DNA from: Gemmatimonadetes bacterium T265
GTDB taxonomy: Bacteria > Gemmatimonadota > Gemmatimonadetes > Gemmatimonadales > Gemmatimonadaceae
Direction: 5' to 3'
Length of the DNA stretch: 64,000 bases
Assembly (NCBI GenBank): GCA_019973575.1
Contig: BPUI01000002.1
Location: 1,178,001 to 1,242,000, forward strand
In this document: piece after piece, positions 18,123 through 29,014 of the stretch
Layout: every line of letters starts with the position of its first letter
Position numbering within the stretch: the stretch's first letter is position 1
The notes under the pieces: model-generated
The model's database searches: none
Seen by the model: only the letters and a program-made list of their open reading frames with translations
What the model was told of the DNA's origin: nothing
Position numbers and translations under genes: made by a program

Positions 18123-19184
18123 ATGCCCGGGTTCCCGTTCCCCGTACGCACCGAGGTGCCGTTGTACCTCGCGCCGATGGCCGGCGTGTCGGAGTCGCCG
18201 TTCCGGCGGCTGTGTCGCGCGCACGGCGCCGACGTGGTCGTCACCGAGTTCCTCTCGGCCGAGGGGATCCGCCGCGAGAACGAGGCGACGATCCGGAAGC
18301 TGCGTTTCGGGCCCGAAGAGCGTCCGATCGGCGTGCAGATCTTCGGCGCGGACCCGGCCGCGATGGCAGAGGCGGCCGCGCTCGTCACGGACGTGTTCCA
18401 GCCCGAGTTCGTCGACATCAATTTCGGGTGTCCGGTGAAGAAGGTCGTGCGGCGGAATGGCGGCTCGGGGTGCCTGAAGGACATGGACCTCGTCGCCGCG
18501 ATCATCCGCGCCGTGTCGCGCGCGACACACCTGCCGGTCACGGTCAAGACACGCAGCGGCTGGAGCGAGGAGACGCGCGACCCGGTGGGGATCGCGCGGC
18601 GCATGCAGGACGCGGGCGCGCGCGCGTTCACGCTGCACGCGCGCACGCGCACGCAGATGTACACGGGGCACGCCCGCTGGGAGGAGATCGCCGCGGTCGT
18701 CGATGCGCTCGACGTGCCGGTAATCGGCAACGGGGACATCAAGACCCCGGACGACGCGCTGCGCATGCTCCGCATGACCGGCGCCGCTGGAATCATGATC
18801 GGCCGGGGTTCGTACGGTCAGCCGTGGATCTTCGATCAGGCCAAGGACCTCATCGCGGGCCGGCCGATGCGCCCGACGCCCGCGGTCGAGGAGCGTTTCG
18901 CGATCGCGCTCGGCCACGCGCGTATGGTGCAGGCGTACGAGGCGGATCCGGTAGGCGCCGCGCTCGAGTTCCGGAAGCATCTGGGCTGGTACGTCAAAGG
19001 GCTGCCGAACTCGGCTGACATCCGGCGGCGGCTGCATACGGTCAACTCGTTCGACGAGGTCGAAGGCATCTTCGCCGACTACCTCGAGCGGCGCTCGCGC
19101 GGCGAGCTCGCCGATGAGGCCGGGCGGTCGGACGAACCCGCGAACGACCCCGACCCGGTCGACCCCTGCTGCGCGACGGCCTGA
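18123..19184 (+). CDS. dus: tRNA-dihydrouridine synthase
   Basis: FMN-dependent TIM-barrel enzyme that reduces uridines in the tRNA D-loop. The 353-residue product has YLAPMAGVSESPFRRLC at the N-terminus, the catalytic Cys103 in NFGCPVKKVVRRNGGSG and HARTRTQMYTGHARWE near 177. The FMN phosphate-binding segment VIGNGDIKTPDDA and GIMIGRGSYGQPWIF follow. It is nearest the DusB type by these motifs. The last ~30 residues are an acidic tail beyond the helical domain. ATG 18123 has a leaderless-type -10. It lies directly upstream of the tmRNA gene. Confidence 0.94.
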   Translation: MPGFPFPVRTEVPLYLAPMAGVSESPFRRLCRAHGADVVVTEFLSAEGIRRENEATIRKLRFGPEERPIGVQIFGADPAAMAEAAALVTDVFQPEFVDINFGCPVKKVVRRNGGSGCLKDMDLVAAIIRAVSRATHLPVTVKTRSGWSEETRDPVGIARRMQDAGARAFTLHARTRTQMYTGHARWEEIAAVVDALDVPVIGNGDIKTPDDALRMLRMTGAAGIMIGRGSYGQPWIFDQAKDLIAGRPMRPTPAVEERFAIALGHARMVQAYEADPVGAALEFRKHLGWYVKGLPNSADIRRRLHTVNSFDEVEGIFADYLERRSRGELADEAGRSDEPANDPDPVDPCCATA

Positions 19185-19221
19185 GCCGCGCGGCGGGTGG
19201 CACGATCGGGCGCGCCGCGTG

Positions 19222-19227
19222 TATACT
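19222..19227 (+). promoter_or_regulatory. -10 box TATACT of the tmRNA gene
   Basis: TATACT is preceded by GTG (extended -10 like) and ends 9 nt before the tmRNA 5' end. It is the most AT-rich hexamer around. No good -35 is seen. Confidence 0.6.
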
Positions 19228-19236
19228 CAGGGGAAC

Positions 19237-19591
19237 GGGGGTGACTGGCTTCGACGGGGTCGGTAACGCCGTGGTTGCGTGCCCAGGTGCTGAGCCCTGG
19301 TGAAACACTCGGCAAAACACTACACGCCAACAACAACCTGGCGCTCGCTGCCTAACCCTTCGGGGTTAGCGTAGCAGTGCTCACGGCGCAGCCCGCCCGG
19401 GGCGGCACGTGAGTATCGCAAATCTGGGCTAGTGCTGTGGTGCGTCGCCGGCCGTAGCGCGAAACAAAGGTGACTCGTCCGGGAGTGGGCGGCCTGCTGG
19501 CCAGCGACCGGAGACCTCAATCAGCAGGATACGCACGTAGACGCTGCGGTAGCTCTTATCTCGGACAGGGGTTCGACTCCCCTCACCTCCA
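19237..19591 (+). ncRNA. ssrA: Transfer-messenger RNA (tmRNA)
   Basis: Rescues stalled ribosomes and tags the nascent chain for proteolysis. The 5' end GGGGGTGACTGGCTTCGACG is the family hallmark. Its first seven bases pair with CACCTCC at 19584-19590 (one G-U pair) to form the acceptor stem, preceded by the T-arm with loop TTCGACT. The tag frame runs from GGC at 19311 to TAA at 19353-19355 and encodes GKTLHANNNLALAA, ending in the typical LALAA degron; the resume codon is inferred. The discriminator A19591 is followed by CTA, so the 3' CCA is not encoded. The heptamer GCCTAAC (19350-19356) covers the last tag codon and stop. Confidence 0.95.
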
Positions 19592-19596
19592 CTACC

Positions 19597-19633
19597 GCAA
19601 AGGGGCGGGGCGCCTGGCGCCCCGCCCCTTTGC
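19597..19633 (+). terminator. Hairpin terminator after tmRNA
   Basis: GCAAAGGGGCGGGGCGCC and its reverse complement meet around a single T, closing 5 nt after the tmRNA end. This gives a very stable hairpin with a short CCCTTT-rich 3' arm. Confidence 0.7.
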
Positions 19634-19653
19634 GCGTCCACGGCGGACCCCGG

Positions 19654-19842
19654 CTATGCGCCCCGCGTGTGCGCGTCGGCGGGTTCGCCTGGGCGGACCG
19701 GATCGGCTTCGGCCGCGTCGATGAGGGCGTCGGCCGCCTCGTTCGCGGCGTTGTCGCCGACGTCGGCGTCAGACGTGTCCTCGACGCGGGTCGGCTCGGG
19801 GGCCTGACGCGGACTCGATTCGGTGAATGGATCGGCGGACAT
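19654..19842 (-). CDS. Small acidic hypothetical protein
   Basis: I do not recognise this 62-residue frame. It starts 27 nt after the purF stop on the same strand (ATG at 19842), begins MSADPFTESSPRQAPEP and is rich in Asp, Glu and Ala with no hydrophobic segment. It is likely disordered if made. Position at the end of the purine run and the lack of any other content in 19634-19868 are the only support. No Shine-Dalgarno is visible, and in such GC-rich DNA a frame of this length can occur by chance. Confidence 0.3.
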   Translation of the reverse strand: MSADPFTESSPRQAPEPTRVEDTSDADVGDNAANEAADALIDAAEADPVRPGEPADAHTRGA

Positions 19843-19868
19843 GCGAAGGCGGTGAGGGGGGCGGGAGG

Positions 19869-21251
<1,383 letters not shown>

Positions 21252-21299
21252 GCCGGGCTACTCGCGGGAGATCGGGGGATGACGCGTCGGGAGGGCGCG

Positions 21300-23606
21300 T
21301 CAGGCGGCCGCAGCCGCGGGTCCGGCCATCGCCGCCGGGATCGTCTCGTGATACCCGCGGGCGAGCGCGTCGATCGACGTCGACCGGCGTGCGCCGCCGA
21401 CGCGGACGTTGAAGCCGTCGCCCGCGGGCGTGACGCGGCCGATGACGGTGGCGGGAACGCCGTGGTCGCGCGCGGACGCCAGGACCGCATCCGGCGCGTC
21501 GGTCGAGACGATCACGCGCCCGTGCGACTCGCCGTAAAGGAGCGCTCGGAGAGGCAGCGCGGCCCAGGGGGAGAGATCGACGTCGACACCGGTCCGCACG
21601 TCGGGGTCGGCGATCGCGCATTCCGCGAGCGCGACCGCGAGCCCGCCGTCGCTCGTGTCGTGCGCGGAGTGGACGTGGCCGGCGCGGATCGCGGCAAGCA
21701 GCGCCGTGATGAGCTGCTGTTCGGCGTCGAGGTCGACGCGCGGCGGCGCGCCGGCGACCACGCCGTGCACGCGCGCGAGGTACTCGCTCCCGCCGAGCTC
21801 GTCGGTATTGTCGCCGAGTAGCACGATTGCGGCGCCGGTCGCGCCGTCCGCAGGTGGGCGGAACGTCGCGCGCGTCACGTGCGCGAGTGAGTCGATCAGA
21901 CCGACCATCCCGACCACGGGCGTCGGGTAGATCGCGCCGGTCGGGTTCTCGTTGTAGAGCGATACGTTGCCCCCGGTCACGGGCGTGCCCAACGCGCGGC
22001 AGGCCTCGCCCATCCCGGCCACCGCCTCGCGGAGCTGGTGGTAGACGTCGGGGCGGGTGGGGTTGCCGAAGTTGAGGTTGTTGGTGATCGCGAGCGGGCG
22101 CGCGCCGGTGCACGCGACGTTGCGCGCCGCCTCCGCAACGGCCGCCTTCGCGCCCTCGCGCGGGTCGAGGTAGCAGTGCCGGCCGTTGCAGTCGGTCTTC
22201 ACCGCGACCGCGCGGTCGGTGCCGCGCAGCCGGACGACGGCGGCGTCGCCGCCCGGGCCGACGACGGTGCTCGTGCGCACCATCGTGTCGTACTGGCGGT
22301 AGACCCAGCGCTTGCTCGCGATCGTCGGGCTCGCGAGGAGCTTGCCTAACGCCCAGAGCGGGTCGGCCTCCTCGGGGCGCGCGGGCGTTGCCGCGACGTC
22401 GACGGCGCGGAGCGCGCGGACGGCGTCCGACTCGCGCGCGTCGGGCGTGTAGGTCGGGCAGTCGGTCACGAGCCGAGTGCCCGGGAACTCGGCGACGACC
22501 CGCTCGCCCTCGGTCACGCGGTACACCGGCTCGGCGATCACCTCGCCGATCACCGCCGCGGTCAGGTCCCACTTTTCGAGTACCGCGCGCACCGCGTCCT
22601 CGCGCCCGCGCCTGGCGACGACGAGCATGCGCTCCTGCGATTCGCTCAGGAGGATCTCGTAGGGGGTCATGTTCGGCTCGCGCACCGGCACCTTGGTGAC
22701 GTCGATCGTCACGCCGACGTCGCCGCGCTCGGCCATCTCGGCGCTCGACGACGTCAGGCCGGCGGCGCCCATGTCCTGGATCGCGACGATGTCGCCCGAC
22801 GCGATCAGCTCGAGCGAGGCCTCCAGCAGGAGCTTCTCGGTGAACGGGTCGCCGACCTGCACGCGCGGCCGCTTCGCCTCGGTCGCGGCGGAGAGGTCCT
22901 CGGAGGCGAACGACGCGCCGTGGATGCCGTCGCGTCCGGTGCGCGCGCCGACGGCGAGGATCGGGTTGCCGACGCCCTGCGCGACGGCGCGGATGAGTTC
23001 GTCCTCGCGCAGCAGCCCGACGCACATCGCGTTGACGAGCGGGTTGCCCTCGTACGCGGGGTCGAACGCGACCTCGCCCGCGACGGTGGGCACGCCGACG
23101 CAGTTCCCGTAGTCGCCGACGCCCTTGACGACGCCCGCGAACAGGTGCCGCACGCGCGGCGAGTCGAGCGCGCCGAACCGCAGCGAGTTGAGCATCGCGA
23201 TCGGGCGCGCGCCCATCGTGAACACGTCGCGGAGGATTCCGCCGACGCCGGTCGCCGCGCCCTGGTAGGGCTCGACGGCCGACGGGTGGTTGTGGGATTC
23301 GATCTTGAACGCGACCGCGAGCCCGTCGCCCACGGCGATGACGCCGGCGTTCTCCCCCGGCCCCTGCAGCACCCAGGGCGCGCGCGTCGGGAGCGTGCGG
23401 AGGAGCGGCCGCGAGTGCTTGTACGAGCAATGCTCGCTCCAGAGCGCGCTCACGACCCCGAGTTCGGTGTAGGTCGGCGTACGCCCGAGCATCGCGAGCA
23501 GCCGCTCGTACTCGAACGGCGTGAGCCCGTGTTCGGCGACGAGCGCGGGGGTGATCTCCGGGTCGCCGGGGCGGGGGAGGACGGTCGCGTCGTGGGCGGT
23601 GGTCAT
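21300..23606 (-). CDS. purL: Phosphoribosylformylglycinamidine synthase subunit PurL (small form)
   Basis: ATP-dependent synthetase subunit converting FGAR to FGAM with ammonia from PurQ. The 768-residue product is the short PurL type that works as a complex with PurS and PurQ, both encoded just upstream. Motifs include [17 protein letters not shown] near residue 53, [20 protein letters not shown] near 100, and the second half with [12 protein letters not shown]. The GDGLAVAFK loop binds nucleotide. ATG 23606 lies 13 nt after the zinc-ribbon gene. Confidence 0.96.
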   Translation of the reverse strand: MTTAHDATVLPRPGDPEITPALVAEHGLTPFEYERLLAMLGRTPTYTELGVVSALWSEHCSYKHSRPLLRTLPTRAPWVLQGPGENAGVIAVGDGLAVAFKIESHNHPSAVEPYQGAATGVGGILRDVFTMGARPIAMLNSLRFGALDSPRVRHLFAGVVKGVGDYGNCVGVPTVAGEVAFDPAYEGNPLVNAMCVGLLREDELIRAVAQGVGNPILAVGARTGRDGIHGASFASEDLSAATEAKRPRVQVGDPFTEKLLLEASLELIASGDIVAIQDMGAAGLTSSSAEMAERGDVGVTIDVTKVPVREPNMTPYEILLSESQERMLVVARRGREDAVRAVLEKWDLTAAVIGEVIAEPVYRVTEGERVVAEFPGTRLVTDCPTYTPDARESDAVRALRAVDVAATPARPEEADPLWALGKLLASPTIASKRWVYRQYDTMVRTSTVVGPGGDAAVVRLRGTDRAVAVKTDCNGRHCYLDPREGAKAAVAEAARNVACTGARPLAITNNLNFGNPTRPDVYHQLREAVAGMGEACRALGTPVTGGNVSLYNENPTGAIYPTPVVGMVGLIDSLAHVTRATFRPPADGATGAAIVLLGDNTDELGGSEYLARVHGVVAGAPPRVDLDAEQQLITALLAAIRAGHVHSAHDTSDGGLAVALAECAIADPDVRTGVDVDLSPWAALPLRALLYGESHGRVIVSTDAPDAVLASARDHGVPATVIGRVTPAGDGFNVRVGGARRSTSIDALARGYHETIPAAMAGPAAAAA

Positions 23607-23619
23607 GCGCGGGCCGACG

Positions 23620-23922
23620 TCAGCGCTGCAGGCCGAAGAGCGAATCGATGTACCGCCGCACCTGGCTCTCTTCCACGTGCTCGAGCAGTTCGAGTTCGCC
23701 GCGGTCGAGCCAGGAGCCGCCGCAGTCCGGGCACACGTCGATCGTCACGCCGTGGTGCGTGCGTGCGGCGAGGTGGCCGCCGCAGCGCGGGCAGCGCATG
23801 ACGTGCGACGCGCGCTCGCGCGCCTCGCGTTCGGCGTCGAGCGCGCGGCGGCGCTCGGCGATGAGCGCGGCGTTCTCGCGCGCGAAGTACTCTTCCTCGT
23901 TACGGCGGGTCTGGTCGGACAT
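23620..23922 (-). CDS. Small zinc-ribbon (TFIIB-type) protein in the purine run
   Basis: A 100-residue protein: residues 1-40 form a charged helix ([21 protein letters not shown]), then a zinc ribbon with Cys pairs at 44/47 and 64/67 (RCPRCGG ... [15 protein letters not shown]). This matches the zf-TFIIB domain of unknown function, in which the WLDRGEL segment after the last Cys pair is characteristic. It sits between purQ (44 nt upstream) and purL (13 nt downstream), so it is very probably co-transcribed with the FGAM synthase genes. The start is ATG 23922; the frame is open further upstream in a purQ shadow. Role unknown. Confidence 0.8.
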   Translation of the reverse strand: MSDQTRRNEEEYFARENAALIAERRRALDAEREARERASHVMRCPRCGGHLAARTHHGVTIDVCPDCGGSWLDRGELELLEHVEESQVRRYIDSLFGLQR

Positions 23923-23966
23923 GAACTCGTGTGTGCGGGACGTGGTCGTGCGGCGGCCGGCGTGCG

Positions 23967-24659
23967 TTAGGCCGCGACGGCGCCGAGCAGCGATTCGAAG
24001 AGCCGGAGCCCGTCGTCGCCGCCGACGAGCGGGTCGACGGCGCGCTCGGGGTGCGGCATCATGCCGAGCACGTTGCGGCGCTCGGAGAGGATGCCCGCGA
24101 TGTCGCGCATCGAGCCGTTCGGGTTGCCCTCGTCGCCGGGCGCGCCGCGTTCGTCGACGTAGCGGAAGGCGACGCGGCCGTCGCCTTCGAGGCGCGCCAG
24201 CGTCTCGTCGTCCGCCACGTACCGCCCCTCGCCGTGCGCGATCGGCACGCGCACGAGCGCGCCGGGCGCGTAGCCCGAGGTGAACGGCGACTCGGTGCTC
24301 TCGACGCGGAGCGTGCGCCACTCGCACACGTAGCGGAGCGACGCGTTGCGCAGGAGTGCGCCGGGCAGCAGCCCCGCCTCGCAGGCGATCTGGAACCCGT
24401 TGCAGATCGCGAGCACCGGCGCACCCCGCCTCGCGTGCTCGGCGACCGCGGCCATCACCGGGCTGAACCGGGCGATGGCGCCGCACCGGAGGTAGTCGCC
24501 GTAGCTGAACCCGCCCGGTAACACGACGACGTCGACGCCGCCGAGCGACGACGTCTTGTGCCACACGTACTCCGCACGCTCGCCGAGCTGGTCGACCACC
24601 GCGTGGTACGCGTCGTAGTCGCAGTTGGAGCCGGGGAAGGTGACGATGCCGACGCGCAC
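23967..24659 (-). CDS. purQ: Phosphoribosylformylglycinamidine synthase subunit PurQ
   Basis: Class I glutamine amidotransferase subunit that feeds ammonia to PurL. The 230-residue product starts [17 protein letters not shown]. It has the oxyanion segment [17 protein letters not shown], the nucleophile Cys in [18 protein letters not shown] near 87 and the His/Glu pair in [13 protein letters not shown] near 200. It is 10 nt downstream of purS. The stop TAA is part of a GCCTAAC heptamer (coding strand, 23972-23966), as in purS. Confidence 0.96.
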   Translation of the reverse strand: MRVGIVTFPGSNCDYDAYHAVVDQLGERAEYVWHKTSSLGGVDVVVLPGGFSYGDYLRCGAIARFSPVMAAVAEHARRGAPVLAICNGFQIACEAGLLPGALLRNASLRYVCEWRTLRVESTESPFTSGYAPGALVRVPIAHGEGRYVADDETLARLEGDGRVAFRYVDERGAPGDEGNPNGSMRDIAGILSERRNVLGMMPHPERAVDPLVGGDDGLRLFESLLGAVAA

Positions 24660-24669
24660 GCGGCCTCCG

Positions 24670-24936
24670 TTAGGCGGTCGCCTGCGCGGCGACCTGTTCG
24701 ACGACGTAGTCCTCGGTCACCGGGTTGGCGAGCAGGCGCTCGCACGCGGCCTCCGCCTGGCGGCGGGCGGCGTCGGCGTCGTCCGCGCGGAGGTCGAGCA
24801 CGAGGTGGCGCCCCACGCGGACGTCGCCGACGTCGCCGAAGCCGAGCGCGTGCAGCGCGTCGGCGACCGCCTTGCCCTGCGGATCGAGGAGGCCGCGGCG
24901 GGGCACCACGCGGATGTCGATGCGGAACGTCTGCAC
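24670..24936 (-). CDS. purS: Phosphoribosylformylglycinamidine synthase subunit PurS
   Basis: Small subunit that bridges PurL and PurQ. The 88-residue product has the PurS signature [20 protein letters not shown] and [18 protein letters not shown]. It is 19 nt after pssA and 10 nt before purQ. The stop codon lies in GCCTAAC (coding strand, 24675-24669). Confidence 0.93.
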   Translation of the reverse strand: MQTFRIDIRVVPRRGLLDPQGKAVADALHALGFGDVGDVRVGRHLVLDLRADDADAARRQAEAACERLLANPVTEDYVVEQVAAQATA

Positions 24937-24955
24937 GAGGTCGGAGGTGGCGTGG

Positions 24956-25906
24956 TCAGGGTTGGTTCGACGGGCTCGGCGCGCGCACGTTGCCGTCGTC
25001 GCGGCGCGGGCGCGCGAACCGCCGGCGCCGACGCGGGACGTCGTCGAGCGGCGGCGAACCGTACGCCTCGAGCGGGTCGACGTAGTCGTCGGCGCGGCGG
25101 CGGGGCGGCACGTCGCTGAGCGGCAGGTCGAAAATGCCGAGCACGAGCGCGCGTGCGAGCCCGTAGACGAGATAGCTGATTCCGAACAGGAAGAGGAAGT
25201 ACCGGGGGAAGCCCACCGTGCCGACCAGGATCGCCAGGATCAGCAGGAGCGCCCCGATCTGGCGCGCCGAGCGAACGCCGGGCTTGGGCCACGCCGGGTA
25301 GGGCACGTTGCTGATCATCATCGCCGCGAGGAGCAGCATGAGCAGAGGCATGATCTCCTGCCACGGCAGGTCGACGATGCGCGTCTGCTGGTACAGCGGC
25401 GTCTGCGTAAACCAGTAGTACGTCGCGAGCGTACCGCCCGCGGCGGGGCTCGGCAGGCCGACGAAGAAGCGCTTCGACGCGCCCGCCTGCGTCACGTTGA
25501 AGCGCGCGAGCCGGATCACCGCGCACGCCGTGAAGATGAACACCGGGAACCGCGCCCAGCCGTCGCGCGGCAGGACGCTGAAGTAGACGATCAGCGCGGG
25601 CGCGAGCCCGAACGATACGGCGTCGACGAGCGAGTCGAGCTCCTCGCCGAACCGCCCTCCGGTGCGCGTGGCGCGGGCGACCGCGCCGTCGAACGCGTCG
25701 CAGACGCCGCCGAGCACGATGAACAGGACCGCGTTGGAAAAGTCGTGGTTCGCCGCGGCGATGATCGAAAAGATGCCGAACAGCAGGTTGCCGAGCGTGA
25801 GGCCGTTCGGAAGCGCGGGCGCGGCGCGGCGGAGCCGGCGGCGGCGCGTGGTCGGCGCGGGCCGATCCTCGCCGTCGAGGTCGATGCTGAGCGCCGCATC
25901 GCGCAT
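24956..25906 (-). CDS. pssA: CDP-diacylglycerol-serine O-phosphatidyltransferase
   Basis: Membrane enzyme making phosphatidylserine from CDP-diacylglycerol and serine. The full CDP-alcohol phosphotransferase motif is present: Asp70, Asp73-Gly74, Ala77-Arg78, Gly87, Asp91 and Asp95. About eight hydrophobic segments follow. The N-terminal ~30 residues are basic (RRRRLRRA), and the C-terminal ~70 residues are a charged, Pro/Arg/Asp-rich cytoplasmic tail beyond the usual domain. It lies 23 nt after psd, so both steps to phosphatidylethanolamine are encoded together inside the purine run. Confidence 0.92.
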   Translation of the reverse strand: MRDAALSIDLDGEDRPAPTTRRRRLRRAAPALPNGLTLGNLLFGIFSIIAAANHDFSNAVLFIVLGGVCDAFDGAVARATRTGGRFGEELDSLVDAVSFGLAPALIVYFSVLPRDGWARFPVFIFTACAVIRLARFNVTQAGASKRFFVGLPSPAAGGTLATYYWFTQTPLYQQTRIVDLPWQEIMPLLMLLLAAMMISNVPYPAWPKPGVRSARQIGALLLILAILVGTVGFPRYFLFLFGISYLVYGLARALVLGIFDLPLSDVPPRRRADDYVDPLEAYGSPPLDDVPRRRRRFARPRRDDGNVRAPSPSNQP

Positions 25907-25929
25907 GAGATCCCCGGCCCGCGCGGCCT

Positions 25930-26595
25930 TCAGGCGGGCAACTCGGCGATGACCGTCGCGCCCGCGGCCGTCTGCGCGCCGAGCGCGACGCAGAGCGTCG
26001 CGTCGGGCGGGACGAAGACGTCGACGCGCGAACCAAAGCGGATCAGACCCATCCGCTCGCCCTGGTGCACGAGCTCGCCGTCGCGGCTGTAGGTGACGAT
26101 CCGGCGCGCGATCAGCCCCGCGATCTGGCGCACGAGCACGCGGCCGTTCGGCGCGTCGATGCCGACCGACATCTGCTCGTTTTCCGCGCTCGACTCGGGC
26201 GTGACCGCGTTGCGGAACTTGCCCTTCGCGTACCGCACGTGCCGCACGACGCCGCTCACCGGGTAGCGGTTCACGTGCACCGAGAAGACGTTCATGAAGA
26301 TCGACACGCGCTTCGCGCGCCCGCCGATGAACGACGGCTCGTCGACGTCCGTGATCAGCACAACCTTGCCGTCCGCCGGCGCGACGATGTAGCGGTCGCC
26401 GCGGTCCCCGGCGCGCTCGGGGTCACGAAAGAAGTACGCGACCCACGCCGCGATCGCGACCGCGAGCAGGGCGACGATCCACGCGACGGGCCCGCCCACG
26501 CCGATCCCGCCGACGCCCGCCGCCCAGAGCACGAGCGCGAGCGCGACGAACGCGCTGATGGCAATGAATGGGCGACCCTCGCGGGCGAATCTCAC
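25930..26595 (-). CDS. psd: Phosphatidylserine decarboxylase, short soluble-domain type
   Basis: Pyruvoyl enzyme converting phosphatidylserine to phosphatidylethanolamine. The 221-residue product has two N-terminal membrane segments (~residues 10-55), then FFRDPER and VAPADGKVV typical of the PSD-A/archaeal-like family, and VSIFMNVFSVHVNRYPVSG. The self-cleavage site is Gly188-Ser189 in IRFGSRVDVF; Ser189 would become the pyruvoyl group of the small alpha chain. The start is GTG 26595, 50 nt after purC. Confidence 0.93.
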   Translation of the reverse strand: MRFAREGRPFIAISAFVALALVLWAAGVGGIGVGGPVAWIVALLAVAIAAWVAYFFRDPERAGDRGDRYIVAPADGKVVLITDVDEPSFIGGRAKRVSIFMNVFSVHVNRYPVSGVVRHVRYAKGKFRNAVTPESSAENEQMSVGIDAPNGRVLVRQIAGLIARRIVTYSRDGELVHQGERMGLIRFGSRVDVFVPPDATLCVALGAQTAAGATVIAELPA

Positions 26596-26645
26596 GGCGG
26601 TGCGGGCGACGACGATGGGACGAGCAGACCACGTCCCGGCGCCGC

Positions 26646-27572
26646 CTAGACGTCGAGCGGCGCTCCGGTAATCCGGCGGAAGGCTTCAAGATAGCGCAAA
26701 CTGGTCGCCTCGACGACCTCGGGCGGCAGCTCGGGGCCGGGCGCGTCGCCGTTCCAACGGCCGGCGCGCCGCTCGGCCGCGAGCCAGTCGCGCAGCGGTT
26801 GTTTGTCGAAGCTCGGCGGCGCGCGACCGGGCACGACCGCATCGGCCGGCCAGAAGCGGGAGCTGTCCGGCGTGAGAACCTCGTCGACGAGCACGATCTG
26901 TTCACCGATGCGTCCGAACTCGAACTTCGTGTCGGCGATGATCAGCCCGCGGGTCGCCGCGTGGTCGCGCCCGAACGCGTAGACGGCGCGACTCGCCCGT
27001 TCGAGCTCGGCGGCGACTGCGGGGCCGAGACGCTCCGCGACGACGGCCGGCGGGATGTTCTCGTCGTGCCCCGACTCGGCCTTCGTCGCCGGGGAAAAGA
27101 GCGGCGGGTCGAAGCGGTCGCTTTCGCGTAGTCCTGCGGCGAGCGGCTCGCCGGCGAGCGTGCCGTGTTCGGCGTACTCCTTCCACGCCGACCCGGCGAG
27201 GTATCCGCGCACGACGCATTCGACGGGGAACACGTCGGCCGCGCGGCAGAGCATCGCACGCCCGCGCAGCTGCTCGACGTATTCCCTTAACGCCGGCAGC
27301 GCGGCGACGATCGCGTCCGCGTCGGCCGTGATCATGTGGTGAGCGACGACGCCCGCCGCCTCGAGCGCGCGCAGCCACCACGCCGTTAGCTGCGTGAGCA
27401 CCGCGCCCTTGTGCGGGATGGCGTTGGGCATCACGACGTCGAACGCGCTCACCCGGTCAGAGGCGACGAGCAGGACGCGCGCGTCGCCCGCGTCGTACAC
27501 CTCGCGCACCTTGCCCCGCCGGAGGAGCGGAAGCGGCAGCCGGCTCTCGCGAAGCGGCGTGACGTCGCTCAT
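26646..27572 (-). CDS. purC: Phosphoribosylaminoimidazole-succinocarboxamide synthase
   Basis: SAICAR synthetase, step 8 of purine synthesis (CAIR plus aspartate plus ATP). The 308-residue product is the longer, eukaryote/yeast-like form. Motifs are [23 protein letters not shown] (ATP-binding N-lobe), [20 protein letters not shown] and the catalytic-region [11 protein letters not shown] with [16 protein letters not shown] 27572 overlaps the purB stop as ATGA. purB acts on its product, so the overlap couples consecutive pathway steps. Confidence 0.96.
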   Translation of the reverse strand: MSDVTPLRESRLPLPLLRRGKVREVYDAGDARVLLVASDRVSAFDVVMPNAIPHKGAVLTQLTAWWLRALEAAGVVAHHMITADADAIVAALPALREYVEQLRGRAMLCRAADVFPVECVVRGYLAGSAWKEYAEHGTLAGEPLAAGLRESDRFDPPLFSPATKAESGHDENIPPAVVAERLGPAVAAELERASRAVYAFGRDHAATRGLIIADTKFEFGRIGEQIVLVDEVLTPDSSRFWPADAVVPGRAPPSFDKQPLRDWLAAERRAGRWNGDAPGPELPPEVVEATSLRYLEAFRRITGAPLDV

Positions 27573-29014
27573 ACGCGGACCTCGTCGACTGCCTCGTCGC
27601 GCTCGTGCGTCGCGAGCAGCGGGTCGACGACCTCGGCGAGGAACTCGTCGACCTGCTCGGGCGCGCGCCCGACGTAGCGGTGCGGGTCGACCGCCTCACG
27701 CATCTCGTCGAGCGAGAGGCCGAGTGCGGCGAACTCGGGATCGATCGCGAGTCGCTCGAGCAGGTCGTTCCGCTCGCTCTCGCCGTCCTTGAGCGCGCGC
27801 GACGCCTCGACGCTGTGGCGCCGGATGACCTCGTGCACGGCCTGGCGGTCGCCGCCGGCGCGCACCGCGCGCACGAGAAGCTCCTCCGTCGCCATGAACG
27901 GCAGCTCGTCGAGGACGCGGCGGCGGATCCGCGCGGGGTGGACTTCGAGCCCCGCCGCGACGTTTCCGTACAGGACGAGGATCGCGTCGGTCGCGAGGAA
28001 CGCCTCGGGAATCGCGAGGCGCCGGTTCGCGGAGTCGTCGAGCGTGCGCTCGAAGTACTGCACGCTGTGCGTCGCGTTCGCGTTGGGCTCGAGCGAGAGC
28101 ACGAAGCGCGCGAGCGCGTTGATCCGCTCGCTCCGCATCGGGTTGCGCTTGTAGGCCATCGCCGACGAGCCGATCTGCTCGCGGCCGAACGGCTCCTCGA
28201 TCTCGCCGAACGCCTGGAGCATGCGGAGGTCGGACGCGAACTTCGCCGCGCTCGCGGCGATGCCGCTCACAACGCTCAACACCTGCGCGTCGATCTTGCG
28301 CGAGTACGTCTGACCGGAGACGGGGATCGACGACGCAAAGCCCATCTTTTCGGTGACCATCCGGTCGAGCGCGCGCACCTTCTCGTGGTCGCCGTCGAAG
28401 ATCGCGAGGAAGCTCGCCTGCGTGCCGGTCGTGCCCTTCACGCCGCGGAAGGGGAGCGTGTCGATGCGGCGGTCGAGCTCCGCGAGGTCGAGCACGAGGT
28501 CCTGCATCCACAGCGCCGCGCGCTTGCCGACGGTGACGAGCTGCGCGGGCTGCAGGTGCGTGTAGCCGAGCGCGGGTTCGGCGCGCCAGCGCCGCGCGAA
28601 GGCGGCGAGCGAGGCGAGCACGGCGAGCACCTTGCGGCGGAGCAGCTCGAGCCCGCGCCGCATCAGGAGCAGGTCGCCGTTGTCGGTGACGTAGCAGCTC
28701 GTCGCGCCGAGGTGGATGAACGGCCGCGCGGCGGGGGCGCGGTCGGCGAACGCGTGCACGTGCGCCATGACGTCGTGCCGGAATCGCGCCTCGTACGCCG
28801 CGACCGCGGCGAAGTCGATGTCGTCGAGGTGCGCGCGCATGTCGGCAATCGCGGCGTCGGGGATCGCGACGCCGAGCGCCTGTTCGGACTCGGCGAGCGC
28901 GAGCCAGAGGCGGCGCCAGAGGGCGTGGCGCTCCTGCGACGACCAGAGCGCGAGCATCGCGGGGGACGCGTAGCGAGCGCCTAACGGCGACGCGTACCGC
29001 TCCGTGTCGGTCAC
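27569..29014 (-). CDS. purB: Adenylosuccinate lyase
   Basis: Cleaves SAICAR and adenylosuccinate, releasing fumarate. The 481-residue product belongs to the fumarase/aspartase superfamily and is the longer, animal-like PurB type. Motifs are the His-bearing [23 protein letters not shown]-type active-site segments, and the signature [16 protein letters not shown] near residue 290. The frame is open far upstream on htrA's opposite frames. GTG 29014 is chosen because it overlaps the htrA stop as GTGA and gives the conserved [17 protein letters not shown]-terminus, typical of this subgroup. Leu-Gly in that segment is encoded by TTAGGC. Confidence 0.95.
   Translation of the reverse strand: MTDTERYASPLGARYASPAMLALWSSQERHALWRRLWLALAESEQALGVAIPDAAIADMRAHLDDIDFAAVAAYEARFRHDVMAHVHAFADRAPAARPFIHLGATSCYVTDNGDLLLMRRGLELLRRKVLAVLASLAAFARRWRAEPALGYTHLQPAQLVTVGKRAALWMQDLVLDLAELDRRIDTLPFRGVKGTTGTQASFLAIFDGDHEKVRALDRMVTEKMGFASSIPVSGQTYSRKIDAQVLSVVSGIAASAAKFASDLRMLQAFGEIEEPFGREQIGSSAMAYKRNPMRSERINALARFVLSLEPNANATHSVQYFERTLDDSANRRLAIPEAFLATDAILVLYGNVAAGLEVHPARIRRRVLDELPFMATEELLVRAVRAGGDRQAVHEVIRRHSVEASRALKDGESERNDLLERLAIDPEFAALGLSLDEMREAVDPHRYVGRAPEQVDEFLAEVVDPLLATHERDEAVDEVRV

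Noticed and set aside
19185-19236. Additional tRNA near tmRNA
   Set aside because: Apart from the tmRNA's own T-arm and acceptor I could not find a cloverleaf here or anywhere else in the window by eye; a covariance search would settle this.
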